A stretch of DNA of 64,000 nucleotides from the NCBI GenBank assembly GCA_903970285.1, contig CAJCHN010000038.1, forward strand, positions 20,527 to 84,526. The letters run 5' to 3'. The notes under the pieces are model-generated. The model worked only from the letters and a program-made list of their open reading frames with translations, was not told the DNA's origin and ran no database searches. Positions within the stretch are counted from its first letter, which is position 1, and every line of letters begins with the position of its first letter. Both the position numbers and the translations under genes were made by a program. Below, in pieces: positions 1 to 8,200 of this stretch. This DNA is from Rhodanobacteraceae bacterium (lineage in GTDB: Bacteria; Acidobacteriota; Terriglobia; Terriglobales; Acidobacteriaceae).

Positions 1-1849
1 CCACCGCCACCTCCGCCACGTAGACCGCCCAGGCGTACGTCGGATAAGCGTCGCCCATGTACTTCTGATCGTCCCAGAAGATGGTTCCCGGGGCCTTGTA
101 CCGCTCGTACGCCTTCAACTCGCCGAATCGCTCAACATGTCTTCGCACCGACGCACAGAACTCCGCCGGCGTGTAGCGCTCGCCCAGCAACTCCGCCAGC
201 CGCAGCGTCTCCACCAGCGCATGACCGGCCCGCTCCACCAGCTTGCCCACAATCATCGCCGTCCGCGAGGCTACGGTCGGCCCCGAGTTCGGCACCACGC
301 TGGTGTCCGGCTGCGCCACCTCGATGTCGGCATAGTCCGCGCCCATCGCCTCCGCGGCAATCTGCGACAGAATCGTGTTCGTCCCCTGGCCGAACTCCGA
401 ACTCGAAACCAGCACCCGCACCTTCCCCTCGCGAGTTCCTTCCAATCCCACCAGCGAGTTCAGGTACCGCTCGCCGCTCCCGGTGAAGCCTGCTCCGTGC
501 ATGAACGCGGCAAACCCGATCCCGCGCTTGATGATCGCCGTCGCATTCTCCGCCGCAAACCGCCGCCTCTTCTCGTGATACCCCGCGGCCGCGAGTGCCT
601 GGTCCAGCAGTCCGCCCATGTCCACCGGATCGCGCAGCAACTGACCGGTGGCCGTGGTGCCGCCCGTCGTCAGGAAATTCCGGCGCCGTAATTCCTCGGG
701 AGTCAGCCCCACCACCCTGGCAATCTTCTCCATGTGGCGTTCGATCGCAAACAGACTCTGCGGCGCGCCAAATCCGCGGAACGCTCCGCTCGGCGGCGTG
801 TTGGTCGCCACCGCGCTCGATCGCACCCGCACCGCCGGCCACTGGTACGCACCCGCCGCATGGATGGTCGCGCGCGAGCATACCGTCGAGGAGAGCGTCG
901 CATACGCTCCCCCATCAATCACCACCTCGATGTCGCACGCCAGCAGCTTGCCCTCCTTGTTCACCGCCGTCCGGTGGCGGGTGCGCGAAGGATGGCGCTT
1001 GGTGGTCGCCGCCATATCCTCGGCGCGGTCGTAGATCATCTTCACCGGCCGGCCGCTCTTGAGCGCCAGCAGCGCGCAGTGCCCGGCCAGGATTGACGGA
1101 TAATCCTCCTTGCCGCCGAACGCCCCGCCCGTCTCCGTCTGGATGACCCGCACCGCCTCGTCCCCCAGCCCAAACATCGCCTTCAACGCGCGATGCACGT
1201 AAAACGGACACTGCATCGAGCCCCACACCGTGACATGCCCGGCATCCGCCTCGGCGATCATCCCGTTGGTCTCGATATAAAGCTGCTCCTGCGCGCCGGT
1301 GCGATACTCGCCCTCGACGATAAAGTCGGCCTCGGCAAACGCCCGGTCCACCTCGCCCCGCTCCAGGTGAAAACGCTTGAAGGTGTTCGCGTTTCCCGAC
1401 CGGACCGAGCCCCAGATCACTTCCTTCAGCGATTCGCTGTCCTCGATCGAGAACACTCCGGGCTCCGGCTCATACTCGATCTCGACCGCCGCAACTGCCT
1501 CCGCCAGGCGCTCCCGGTTTGCATGCGCCAGCAGCAGGATCGGCTCTTCCGGATGATTGACACGAGCATCTGGCCCCACCGGAACCAGCAACGGCTGATC
1601 CTCCAGGAACATCGCCACAAAGTTTCGCCCGGGAATGTCCTCCGCCGTCGCGATGGTGAACTCATCCCACGCAATCCGCTCTGGGAACCGCACCGACAGA
1701 ATCTTGCCGCGCGCGATCGACGAACGCACCGTCGCCCCATGCAACATCCCCGGCAGGGTCAGGTCGTCGACATACTTCGCCGTCCCGAGCACCTTCGCCG
1801 GACCTTCCTTGCGCGGAACATTCGTCCCCACTACCCGTTCGGTCGACAT
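1..1849 (-). CDS. Xanthine dehydrogenase family molybdopterin-binding subunit (3' end cut by window)
   Basis: Large molybdenum-cofactor subunit of the xanthine dehydrogenase/aldehyde oxidase family, read leftwards for about 616 codons until the window edge, so the C-terminus is not visible. The start is ATG at 1847-1849 (MSTERVVGTNVPRKEG), followed by the family's usual 'KVLGTAKYVDD' opening. Recognisable motifs are GGAFGGKED, FRGFGAPQ and EFGQGTNT, which in this family line the molybdopterin site. It lies 108 bp downstream of four allantoin-degrading genes on the same strand, so oxidation of hypoxanthine/xanthine to urate is the likely role. Related dehydrogenases acting on other aromatic substrates share the same motifs, so substrate is inferred from context. 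FAD and 2Fe-2S subunits are not in the window. Confidence 0.9.
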   Translation of the reverse strand, partial: MSTERVVGTNVPRKEGPAKVLGTAKYVDDLTLPGMLHGATVRSSIARGKILSVRFPERIAWDEFTIATAEDIPGRNFVAMFLEDQPLLVPVGPDARVNHPEEPILLLAHANRERLAEAVAAVEIEYEPEPGVFSIEDSESLKEVIWGSVRSGNANTFKRFHLERGEVDRAFAEADFIVEGEYRTGAQEQLYIETNGMIAEADAGHVTVWGSMQCPFYVHRALKAMFGLGDEAVRVIQTETGGAFGGKEDYPSILAGHCALLALKSGRPVKMIYDRAEDMAATTKRHPSRTRHRTAVNKEGKLLACDIEVVIDGGAYATLSSTVCSRATIHAAGAYQWPAVRVRSSAVATNTPPSGAFRGFGAPQSLFAIERHMEKIARVVGLTPEELRRRNFLTTGGTTATGQLLRDPVDMGGLLDQALAAAGYHEKRRRFAAENATAIIKRGIGFAAFMHGAGFTGSGERYLNSLVGLEGTREGKVRVLVSSSEFGQGTNTILSQIAAEAMGADYADIEVAQPDTSVVPNSGPTVASRTAMIVGKLVERAGHALVETLRLAELLGERYTPAEFCASVRRHVERFGELKAYERYKAPGTIFWDDQKYMGDAYPTYAWAVYVAEVAV

Positions 1850-1957
1850 CGGTGCGTTCTCCGTGAATCTTTGCTCGCGGTGGAGAATAATCTACACCAC
1901 CCGGTTACGCCACGATCATCCGGCTCGCGCGAGTCTTGTCACGAGCGTCTCCAAACC

Positions 1958-3241
1958 CTAAACTCTCGAACTCAACTCCGCGAGCACCCGCGCCAGCACT
2001 CTCACCCCGGCGGCAATCTCCGCCTCCGCAACAAATTCGTCCGGCCGATGGCTCACCCCGCCCAGGCACGGGACAAACACCATCCCCACCGGGCAGATTC
2101 GCGCCATAAACAGCGTGTCGTGATAAGCCCGGCTCACCATCCGTCGAGCTCGAACACCTTCAGCCGTACACGCCGATTCCACCGCGGCGATCACCTCTGG
2201 CGCACATCCCGAGGGAGCATCCGCGTTCACCCACTCTCGCTTCACCTTCACCCGGCGGCGGCTTGCCACCTCGTCGCACGCCGCGAAGATCGCCTGCAGC
2301 ACGCCATCCCGCCGCTCCAGTTCAATGTCCCGCACGTCCAGCGACAGCTCTACCCGCGAAGGCACCGAGTTCACCGCGCCCGGAAACACATCGCACATGC
2401 CGACAGTTGCCACTGTATCCTGCGCACCCGTAGCCAGCGCCGCGGATTCCACAGCCTGGATGATCTCCGCTGCCGCGACCAGCGCGTCGCGGCGCACCGG
2501 CATCAGCATCGCCCCGGCGTGTCCACCCTCGCCCTCGACCCTCATTCGCAAGGATGCCGGAGCCGCGATTGCCGTCACCACGCCGATCTGCCTGCCCTCG
2601 CGTTCGAGCACCGGACCCTGCTCGATGTGCAGCTCCACAAACCCGGCATAGCTCCCCGGCTTGACCTGCACCTCGCCCAATTCACCCGCAAACCCGGCCT
2701 CTACCCTTAATTCTTCCAGCGACAGACCATCCTGATCCCGCAGCTTCACTGCATCCCACGAGCTCAGCACCCCGGCCAGCATGCGCGAACCCAGGCACCC
2801 GATGCCGAACCGGGTCGGCTCCTCGCTGGTGAACAGGATGACCTCGATCGACCTTCGCGGCTGAAACCCGCTCCCCTTCAGCGCCCGGACCGCCGCGATC
2901 GCACCCAGAACGCCCACGGTGCCGTCGTACATCCCCGCATTGGGAATCGCATCGATGTGCGACCCCGTCGCCACCGCTGCCAGTCCTGCCTCCGTTCCCT
3001 CCCAGCAGAAAAACGTGTTCCCGACCGCATCGCTGCGCACGCTGAGTCCGGCCTCGCGCGCCAGCTCCTCCACCATCCCCCGCGCCGCCCCATCCGCCGG
3101 CCCGAACACCACCCGTGTCACCGCCACGCCATCCACAGCCTCGGCGCCAGCCTCTTCCACCCCATCCGAAAACATCGCCAGCCGCACCAGCTCCATCACC
3201 AGCCGCCGGCTATCCACCTCGAGCCGCCCCAGGACACTCAC
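1958..3241 (-). CDS. M20-family amidohydrolase, ureidoglycolate amidohydrolase-like
   Basis: Zinc-dependent amidase of the hydantoinase/carbamoylase (M20) family. Motifs seen are TGSHIDAIPNAGMYDG (metal His/Asp), SEEPTRFGIGCLGSR, HIEQGPVLE, GGHAG and SHRPDE near the C-terminus. The SEEPTRFGI.CLGSR stretch is the form I associate with ureidoglycolate amidohydrolases rather than allantoate amidohydrolases, so it probably releases glyoxylate, ammonia and CO2 from ureidoglycolate; this is a motif- and context-based inference. The frame is open up to 3292, but a GTG at 3239-3241 forms a GTGA overlap with the allE stop and has GGAGG (complement of 3250-3254) 8 nt upstream, so I start there; GTG 3242-3244 is an alternative. 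Confidence 0.82.
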   Translation of the reverse strand: MSVLGRLEVDSRRLVMELVRLAMFSDGVEEAGAEAVDGVAVTRVVFGPADGAARGMVEELAREAGLSVRSDAVGNTFFCWEGTEAGLAAVATGSHIDAIPNAGMYDGTVGVLGAIAAVRALKGSGFQPRRSIEVILFTSEEPTRFGIGCLGSRMLAGVLSSWDAVKLRDQDGLSLEELRVEAGFAGELGEVQVKPGSYAGFVELHIEQGPVLEREGRQIGVVTAIAAPASLRMRVEGEGGHAGAMLMPVRRDALVAAAEIIQAVESAALATGAQDTVATVGMCDVFPGAVNSVPSRVELSLDVRDIELERRDGVLQAIFAACDEVASRRRVKVKREWVNADAPSGCAPEVIAAVESACTAEGVRARRMVSRAYHDTLFMARICPVGMVFVPCLGGVSHRPDEFVAEAEIAAGVRVLARVLAELSSRV

Positions 3242-4017
3242 CACCCCATCCTCCGGTTCCCATCCTTCCAGTTCCAATCCTTCCGGTTCCAATCCTTATA
3301 GATCAGGTACTTGGCCCCATCCCTCCCAGCCTCAAACCATTGCGGACAAAATCCCGCCATCCAGATAAAATCTCCGCGCTCCACCTCGAACCACTCCGCG
3401 CCCAGCCGGTACCGGCCCGCACCCTCCAGCATGACGAGCCCGTGCTCCATGACGTGTACCTCGACCTGGCTCAGCACCGCGCCCGGCGCGTAGGCCATCG
3501 TGTTCACCGCAAAATCGAACTGCATCCCGGCCGGCAACAAACCCCTCACCAACACCTCTTCATCCCCGCCCAGTGGCACCGCCTCGCACTCGTCCTCATG
3601 CCCCACAAACGCCTTCGGCCGCTCCACTCCGGCAAGCGGCTTGTAGCGCCTTTCAATCACCGACACCGACGCTCGCTCCGCCGACCTGATCTCCGCTGCA
3701 CAATCCGGCGGCAGATACCCGTAGCCGCCCGCTTGCAACTCCGAGCCCAGCGCATGGACAACGCCCTCGGCCACCCACACCAACCGCTCCGTCTCACCCT
3801 CGTCCGGCAGCGCCAGCACGCCACCCGCCTCCAGCTCTACCGTGTACTGCGCAAACTCCGCTCCCAGCCGCGGCGACGCATGGACGATCGCCGCGCCGCC
3901 CCGCAACCCGGGCAGCGGCGTCCGCACAAACGCATCCGGCGTATGCAGCAGGAACTCTCCCACCCGCAGCACGCTGCGCGTCTCGCCCCTGCGCCCATCT
4001 ACCTCGCGTCCCGTCAA
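3238..4017 (-). CDS. allE: (S)-ureidoglycine aminohydrolase (double cupin)
   Basis: Bicupin protein of the AllE/YlbA family, which hydrolyses (S)-ureidoglycine to ureidoglycolate and ammonia. The 259 residues contain the N-terminal cupin ('VWVAEGVVHALG', 'GYGYLPPD') and the C-terminal cupin ('VHVMEHGLVMLEG', 'GDFIWMAGFCPQWFEA'), and the family's ending 'KYLIYKD'. Beyond that point the protein has an unusual repeated W-N-x-K-D tail encoded by a 15-bp tandem repeat. The start is a TTG at 4015-4017 that overlaps the TGA of the upstream allantoate amidohydrolase by 4 bp, and its own TGA overlaps the next gene's GTG by 4 bp. Position between the two M20 enzymes agrees with its place in the pathway. 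Confidence 0.9.
   Translation of the reverse strand: MTGREVDGRRGETRSVLRVGEFLLHTPDAFVRTPLPGLRGGAAIVHASPRLGAEFAQYTVELEAGGVLALPDEGETERLVWVAEGVVHALGSELQAGGYGYLPPDCAAEIRSAERASVSVIERRYKPLAGVERPKAFVGHEDECEAVPLGGDEEVLVRGLLPAGMQFDFAVNTMAYAPGAVLSQVEVHVMEHGLVMLEGAGRYRLGAEWFEVERGDFIWMAGFCPQWFEAGRDGAKYLIYKDWNRKDWNWKDGNRRMGW
3248..3297. repeat. 15-bp tandem repeat at the allE/amidohydrolase junction
   Basis: Two near-identical 15-bp units (3262-3276 and 3277-3291, differing at one base), a 14-bp degenerate unit before them (3248-3261) and a partial unit after (3292-3297). On the coding (minus) strand the units read as repeated GGAAGGAT/GGAACC blocks, so each carries a Shine-Dalgarno-like purine run. In frame they encode a W-N-x-K-D type repeat at the C-terminus of AllE, and the last unit supplies the ribosome binding site of the next gene. 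Confidence 0.8.
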
Positions 4018-5345
4018 CCACTCACCTCCGCCGTCGAACTCTCCAGCCGCTCCATCACGCTCAGCAGCACGCCGATCGCCGCCTCCACATCTGCCGCCGC
4101 CACTGTTTCATCCGGATGATGGCTCACCCCGCCCGGCGTCCGCACAAACAGCATCGCCGCCGGCACCGCCTTCGCCAGGATCATCGCGTCGTGTCCCGCG
4201 CCCGACACCATCCGGTGCACCGGGAATCCCGCCTCCCCGACCGCCGCGGCCATTCGCTCCACCAGCCCCGTCTCCATCCGTACTGCCTCCTGCCGGCTCA
4301 ACTCCCGCGCCGTCACCGTCACCCCGCGCCTTCCGCCCTCGCGTTCCGCCGCCGCCAGCAGATCGCGCATCGCCGACCTGCGCACCTCATCCAACGCGTG
4401 CCGTACGTCCACCGACACCACTGCCGTGCCCGGCACCACGTTGGCCGCGCCCGGACTCACCCGCATCGTCCCCACTGTCGCCACCAGTCCGTCCGTCCTC
4501 TTCGCCAGAGCTTCCACGCACCCAATCCATGCCGCGGCTGCGGCCAGCGCGTCGTGCCGCAGATGCATCGGCGTCGTTCCGGCATGGTTTGCCCGCCCAC
4601 GAAAGATCACCTCCACCTGCATCTGCCCCGCCACGCCGGTCACGACCCCGAGTGGCAGACCCAGAGCCTCCAGCACCGGCCCCTGTTCGATATGCACCTC
4701 CAGAAACGCGAACGTCCCCGCAGTGATCGCCGCTGCCCCAAGCTCCTCGACATTCAGGCGAAATCGATCGATCGCCTCAGCCACCGAGACGCCGGCCTCA
4801 TCCACCCGCGCCAGTTCCTGCACGCCAATCGTTCTCACCAGCGCCCGGCTTCCCAGGTACGGCAGCCGGAACCGTATCCCTTCTTCCTCGCTGAACGCAA
4901 TCACCTCGATCGCAAAACGCAGGCGCCGCCGGCCCAGCGCGCGCACGGCAGCCAAAGCGATCGCCACGCCCAGCACCCCATCGAACCTCCCGGCATCGGG
5001 CACCGTATCCACGTGCGAGCCCGTCAGCAGCACCGGCGCATCCGCGCTTTGCCCCGCATACATGCCGCGCAGGTTCCCCGCCGCATCCACCCGCACCTGC
5101 ATCCCCAGAGATTCCATCTCCATGCGTAACAACGCATGAACCTGACGTGTTCCGGCCGAGAGAAACAGCCGCGTAATCGTCCCTTCCACGTCCGTGCACC
5201 GCGCGATGCGCGCGCACAGATCAAGCGCATAGCTCGCGCCCGCACCATCGGCTGCACCATCCATCGCCGCCGCTGCCGGCGACGTGTAGACCTCCTCGAA
5301 GCCGGCCGTTTTCTTCTCCACCGGCAACGATCTCAACCCGTTCAA
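4014..5345 (-). CDS. allC: Allantoate amidohydrolase (M20 family)
   Basis: Zinc-dependent amidohydrolase expected to convert allantoate to ureidoglycine, CO2 and ammonia. Family motifs are TGSHVDTVPDAGRFDGVLG (metal ligands), FSEEEGIRFRLPYLGSR, EVHIEQGPVLE, RANHAGTTPM and GGVSHHPDE. At 443 codons it has the normal family length plus about 35 N-terminal residues of low conservation. The start is TTG at 5343-5345, forming a TTGA overlap with the allantoinase stop. It is a paralogue of the enzyme at 1958-3241; the EEEGIRF version of the second motif is why I assign allantoate to this one. Both could accept N-carbamoyl amino acids, but the allB and allE neighbours argue for the ureide pathway. 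Confidence 0.85.
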   Translation of the reverse strand: MNGLRSLPVEKKTAGFEEVYTSPAAAAMDGAADGAGASYALDLCARIARCTDVEGTITRLFLSAGTRQVHALLRMEMESLGMQVRVDAAGNLRGMYAGQSADAPVLLTGSHVDTVPDAGRFDGVLGVAIALAAVRALGRRRLRFAIEVIAFSEEEGIRFRLPYLGSRALVRTIGVQELARVDEAGVSVAEAIDRFRLNVEELGAAAITAGTFAFLEVHIEQGPVLEALGLPLGVVTGVAGQMQVEVIFRGRANHAGTTPMHLRHDALAAAAAWIGCVEALAKRTDGLVATVGTMRVSPGAANVVPGTAVVSVDVRHALDEVRRSAMRDLLAAAEREGGRRGVTVTARELSRQEAVRMETGLVERMAAAVGEAGFPVHRMVSGAGHDAMILAKAVPAAMLFVRTPGGVSHHPDETVAAADVEAAIGVLLSVMERLESSTAEVSG

Positions 5346-6694
5346 ACCCGTACCTCCCGCCCTGCCGCATCCCCAATCATCGCCCCATCCTCAAACACCG
5401 CTGCCCCGCGCAAAAACGTCCGCTTCACCCGGCCACGCAACCGCTCCCCGGTATACGGTGAAACTGGATGCCGGAACCAGAGATCCGAGTCTGTAACAGT
5501 CCATGTCTCTTCCGGGGAAAACACCACCAGATCCGCGTCATATCCAGCGGCGATCCGCCCTTTCCGGCCTTCCAGCTTCGCCAGCCGGGCCGGTTCAGCC
5601 GCCATCCAGCGAGCCACATGCTCCAGTCCAAAACCATGTGTAACAGCCCCTGTCCACATCACCGGCAATCCCAGCGAAAGCGATGCAATCCCGCCCCAGG
5701 CGTCGCGGAATGAGCCGCCAACGCACTTCATCGCCGCCGGGCACGGAGAATGATCGCTCGCCACCAGGTCGATCGTTCCCTCCCGCAAACCTTGCCAAAG
5801 CCGCTCGCGGTTGGCGGCCGAGCGGATCGGGGGAGCGCACTTCTTCAGCGTCTCCCCATCGCGAATCTCTTCCGCGGCAAAGTAAAGATAGTGCGGGCAC
5901 GTCTCCACCGTCAGCTTCAGGCCCTCGGCCTTGGCCGCCTGCAGCATCGGCAGCGCCTTTCCGCTCGCCAGATGCACGATGTGCACATGACACCCGAATT
6001 CACGGCACAGCCGGATCATCTTTTCGATCGCCTGCAACTCCGCCGCGTCCGGCCGCGACGCCAGATAGGTGCTGTAGGCGCGCAAGTCCGCATCTCCCAG
6101 TCCCGCAGCCGCCGCCTCGCAGGGCCCCGCCAGCTCCGCATGTACCAGCAGCGGAAGCCCCGTACGCGCGATCACCGGCATCGCCCGGCGCAGCTCCGCC
6201 TCGTCAATCAGCCCGAACCCGTCACAGCCCGGATAGATCAGGAAGCACTTGTACCCGGGCACGCCAGCCCGCGCCAGCGCCTCCAGCTCGCCGGAGTTGC
6301 CGTGGCCGCCGGAGCCAACCGCTCCGCCCCACGCCCGCCAGTCGACTCTGCATTGGCCCGCCGCAGCCGCCCGCTTCCAATCGAGCGCCGCCACGTTTGT
6401 CGTCTCCGGCAGGCAGTTCAGCGGCATGTCGACGATCGTCGTCACGCCCCCTGCCGCCGCCGCCTGCGTGCCCGTCGCGAAACCCTCCCACTCCGTCCGC
6501 CCGGGTTCATTCAGATGCACGTGGGTGTCAACCAGGCCCGGCAGCAGAGCATCCGCGCCGCAGTCCACGACCGTCGCTCCGGACGGGGACTCCTCCGCAA
6601 TCGCCACGATCTTTCCACCGCTTACCAGGACGCACGCCGCCCGCACCCCATCCGCAAACACCACGCGCTGCGAAACGAAGGCAGTTAAGCTCAT
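5342..6694 (-). CDS. allB: Allantoinase
   Basis: Cyclic amidohydrolase of 450 residues that opens the allantoin ring to allantoate. The two metal-binding histidines lie in GLVDTHVHLNEPGRTEWEGF, followed by TTIVDMPLN, the carbamylated lysine context GYKCFLIY, histidines in LLVHAEL and HIVHLAS, and the metal aspartate in VASDHSPCP. These are the allantoinase variants of the dihydroorotase/hydantoinase family motifs (THVHxNEPGRTEWEGF is close to diagnostic). ATG at 6692-6694. It is the first gene of a coupled run allB-allC-allE-amidohydrolase on the minus strand; 40 bp separate it from the next gene upstream, so it may share that transcript. Confidence 0.94.
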   Translation of the reverse strand: MSLTAFVSQRVVFADGVRAACVLVSGGKIVAIAEESPSGATVVDCGADALLPGLVDTHVHLNEPGRTEWEGFATGTQAAAAGGVTTIVDMPLNCLPETTNVAALDWKRAAAAGQCRVDWRAWGGAVGSGGHGNSGELEALARAGVPGYKCFLIYPGCDGFGLIDEAELRRAMPVIARTGLPLLVHAELAGPCEAAAAGLGDADLRAYSTYLASRPDAAELQAIEKMIRLCREFGCHVHIVHLASGKALPMLQAAKAEGLKLTVETCPHYLYFAAEEIRDGETLKKCAPPIRSAANRERLWQGLREGTIDLVASDHSPCPAAMKCVGGSFRDAWGGIASLSLGLPVMWTGAVTHGFGLEHVARWMAAEPARLAKLEGRKGRIAAGYDADLVVFSPEETWTVTDSDLWFRHPVSPYTGERLRGRVKRTFLRGAAVFEDGAMIGDAAGREVRV

Positions 6695-6734
6695 GGGGCT
6701 AACTGTAACGTACCCGCGGCGACGGCAGGATTGT

Positions 6735-7199
6735 TCAGCCCGCCACCGCTGTCTCCACCCGTACCTCTTCCAGTTCCGCTCCTGCCGTCCCCGCGACCAC
6801 GCCTCGTCCCGCCCACACCATCGCCGCCGTGCACAACGCCGTTCCCGTACACCACGAACAGATCCTGCCGAAGCTCACCACCTGCCGCACCACGTTGAAG
6901 CTGGCCATCGAGCCGTCCGCCAGCAGCTTCGCCGCCAGCAGCTTCCGCGCACTGGCGTGGTTCCGCGCGGCTATGGCCAGCCCCAGCGTCACCCCGTAGC
7001 TGCCGATGCCCAGCAGCCCGTCAGGAATGCCCAGAGGGTGCGCCGTCTTCGAGCCGGTAATCTCGTCCGAAGCAAACCATCGCCCGGGAGGATCGGGCAG
7101 ATGGTCCACCGCGCCAAGCTGATGCGCCGCCACCACGGCCAGCGTTGCCAGCGCCCCCACGTTGGCCGCAATCAAGGCTCTCCGCTTCGCTTCGGTCAT
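6735..7199 (-). CDS. Vitamin K epoxide reductase-like membrane protein
   Basis: A 154-residue hydrophobic protein with about four predicted membrane segments and one redox motif, CSWC (residues 114-117), placed after a conserved-looking 'FNVVRQVVSFGRI' stretch, which resembles the bacterial VKOR-like fold used in disulphide exchange. The HPLGIPDGLLGIGSYG stretch also fits that family. Unlike classical VKOR there is no second Cys pair in an extracytoplasmic loop, so it might not be an active oxidoreductase. The start is ATG at 7197-7199, sharing ATGA with the upstream dehydrogenase stop and preceded by GAAGG; longer in-frame extension to 7265 exists but overlaps that gene. Confidence 0.6.
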   Translation of the reverse strand: MTEAKRRALIAANVGALATLAVVAAHQLGAVDHLPDPPGRWFASDEITGSKTAHPLGIPDGLLGIGSYGVTLGLAIAARNHASARKLLAAKLLADGSMASFNVVRQVVSFGRICSWCTGTALCTAAMVWAGRGVVAGTAGAELEEVRVETAVAG

Positions 7200-8200
7200 G
7201 CCGCCTTCTTTCGCAGCAGCACTGCGGCCACGCCCGCCACAGCTAACGCTCCCACCGCAAACCACTCACGATGCAGCGACACGAACACCTCCGCACTCGT
7301 CCGCGCCGAGCGGTCGTCGAACTTCCCGCGCGCACTGTGCACCCCCGGCACATAGGAGTAAAGATCGTTGGGCGCATTCTCATCCCGCGGTTCATTCTGA
7401 ATCTGCTGCGATTTGTATCCGGTCTTCCCGAGATATCGGTCGAGAAGCCCGGGAATGATCTTCTGCCCGACGATCGCTGCCACCGTCGGCGTTCCCACCC
7501 AGTACTCGCGGCGAGGCTTGCGAGCCATCCCGGCCGCGACCACCACCTGCGCCGCGACCTCCGGCTCGAAGATCGGAGGCACCGGCTGGGTGTTGTGCGG
7601 CATCCGGTTCTTCACCCAGTCGAACTGCGTCGTGTTCATGGCCGGCATCTGCACCACCGTCACGTTCACCTTGCTCTTGTCGTGGTGCAGTTCGCAGCGA
7701 AGCGAATCCGTAAACCCGTTGATCGCATGCTTGCATGCGCAGTAAGCCGATTGCAGCGGAATTGACCGGTAAGCCAGCGCCGACCCAATCTGGATGATGG
7801 TTCCCTTGTCGCGCGGCAACATACGCTTCAGCGCGGCAAGCGTACCGTGGACAAAGCCCAGGTAAAGCACGTCCGTTACCCGCTTGTAGTCGGCCGGCTC
7901 CATCTCCTTCACCGGCGAGAACACGCTCACCATCGCGTCATTCACCCACACGTCGATCGGACCCAGCTTCTCCTCGATCTCGCCCGCAGCCCGGTCCACC
8001 GCCACGGCGTCTGAGACATCGGTCGGCACAAAGATCGCGCGCCCGCCAAGCTCTTCGCACTCCCGCTGCGCCGCCGCCAGCGCTTCCGGATTGCGAGCGA
8101 TCAAACCGACGCTCGCCCCCTGCTTCGCATACGCATGTGCGATCGCACGTCCCAGCCCAGCGGACGCCCCCGTGACCGCCACCACCAACCTCTCGCTCAT
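7196..8200 (-). CDS. SDR-family oxidoreductase with C-terminal membrane anchor
   Basis: Short-chain dehydrogenase/reductase of 334 residues. The Rossmann NAD(P) motif is TGASAGLG near the N-terminus, followed by the NAG-equivalent VNDAM, the catalytic serine in IIQIGSALAY and the YCACK catalytic Tyr/Lys pair. After the catalytic domain (about 250 residues) come roughly 80 extra residues ending in a hydrophobic segment (AVGALAVAGVAAVLL) and KK, suggesting membrane attachment. Substrate unknown. Start ATG 8198-8200 with a GGGGGA ribosome site. Its stop overlaps the VKOR-like gene, so the two are likely co-translated. Confidence 0.85.
   Translation of the reverse strand: MSERLVVAVTGASAGLGRAIAHAYAKQGASVGLIARNPEALAAAQRECEELGGRAIFVPTDVSDAVAVDRAAGEIEEKLGPIDVWVNDAMVSVFSPVKEMEPADYKRVTDVLYLGFVHGTLAALKRMLPRDKGTIIQIGSALAYRSIPLQSAYCACKHAINGFTDSLRCELHHDKSKVNVTVVQMPAMNTTQFDWVKNRMPHNTQPVPPIFEPEVAAQVVVAAGMARKPRREYWVGTPTVAAIVGQKIIPGLLDRYLGKTGYKSQQIQNEPRDENAPNDLYSYVPGVHSARGKFDDRSARTSAEVFVSLHREWFAVGALAVAGVAAVLLRKKAA

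Noticed and set aside
1193..2710. 505-codon plus-strand frame across the xanthine dehydrogenase and M20 genes
   Set aside because: It spans two recognisable minus-strand genes and is rich in Arg, His and Pro without motifs, as expected for a shadow frame.
3242..3292. Amidohydrolase start at ATG 3290-3292
   Set aside because: It would place 17 repeat-encoded residues before the family core and a 55-bp overlap with allE; the GTG in the GTGA overlap with a GGAGG site is a better start.
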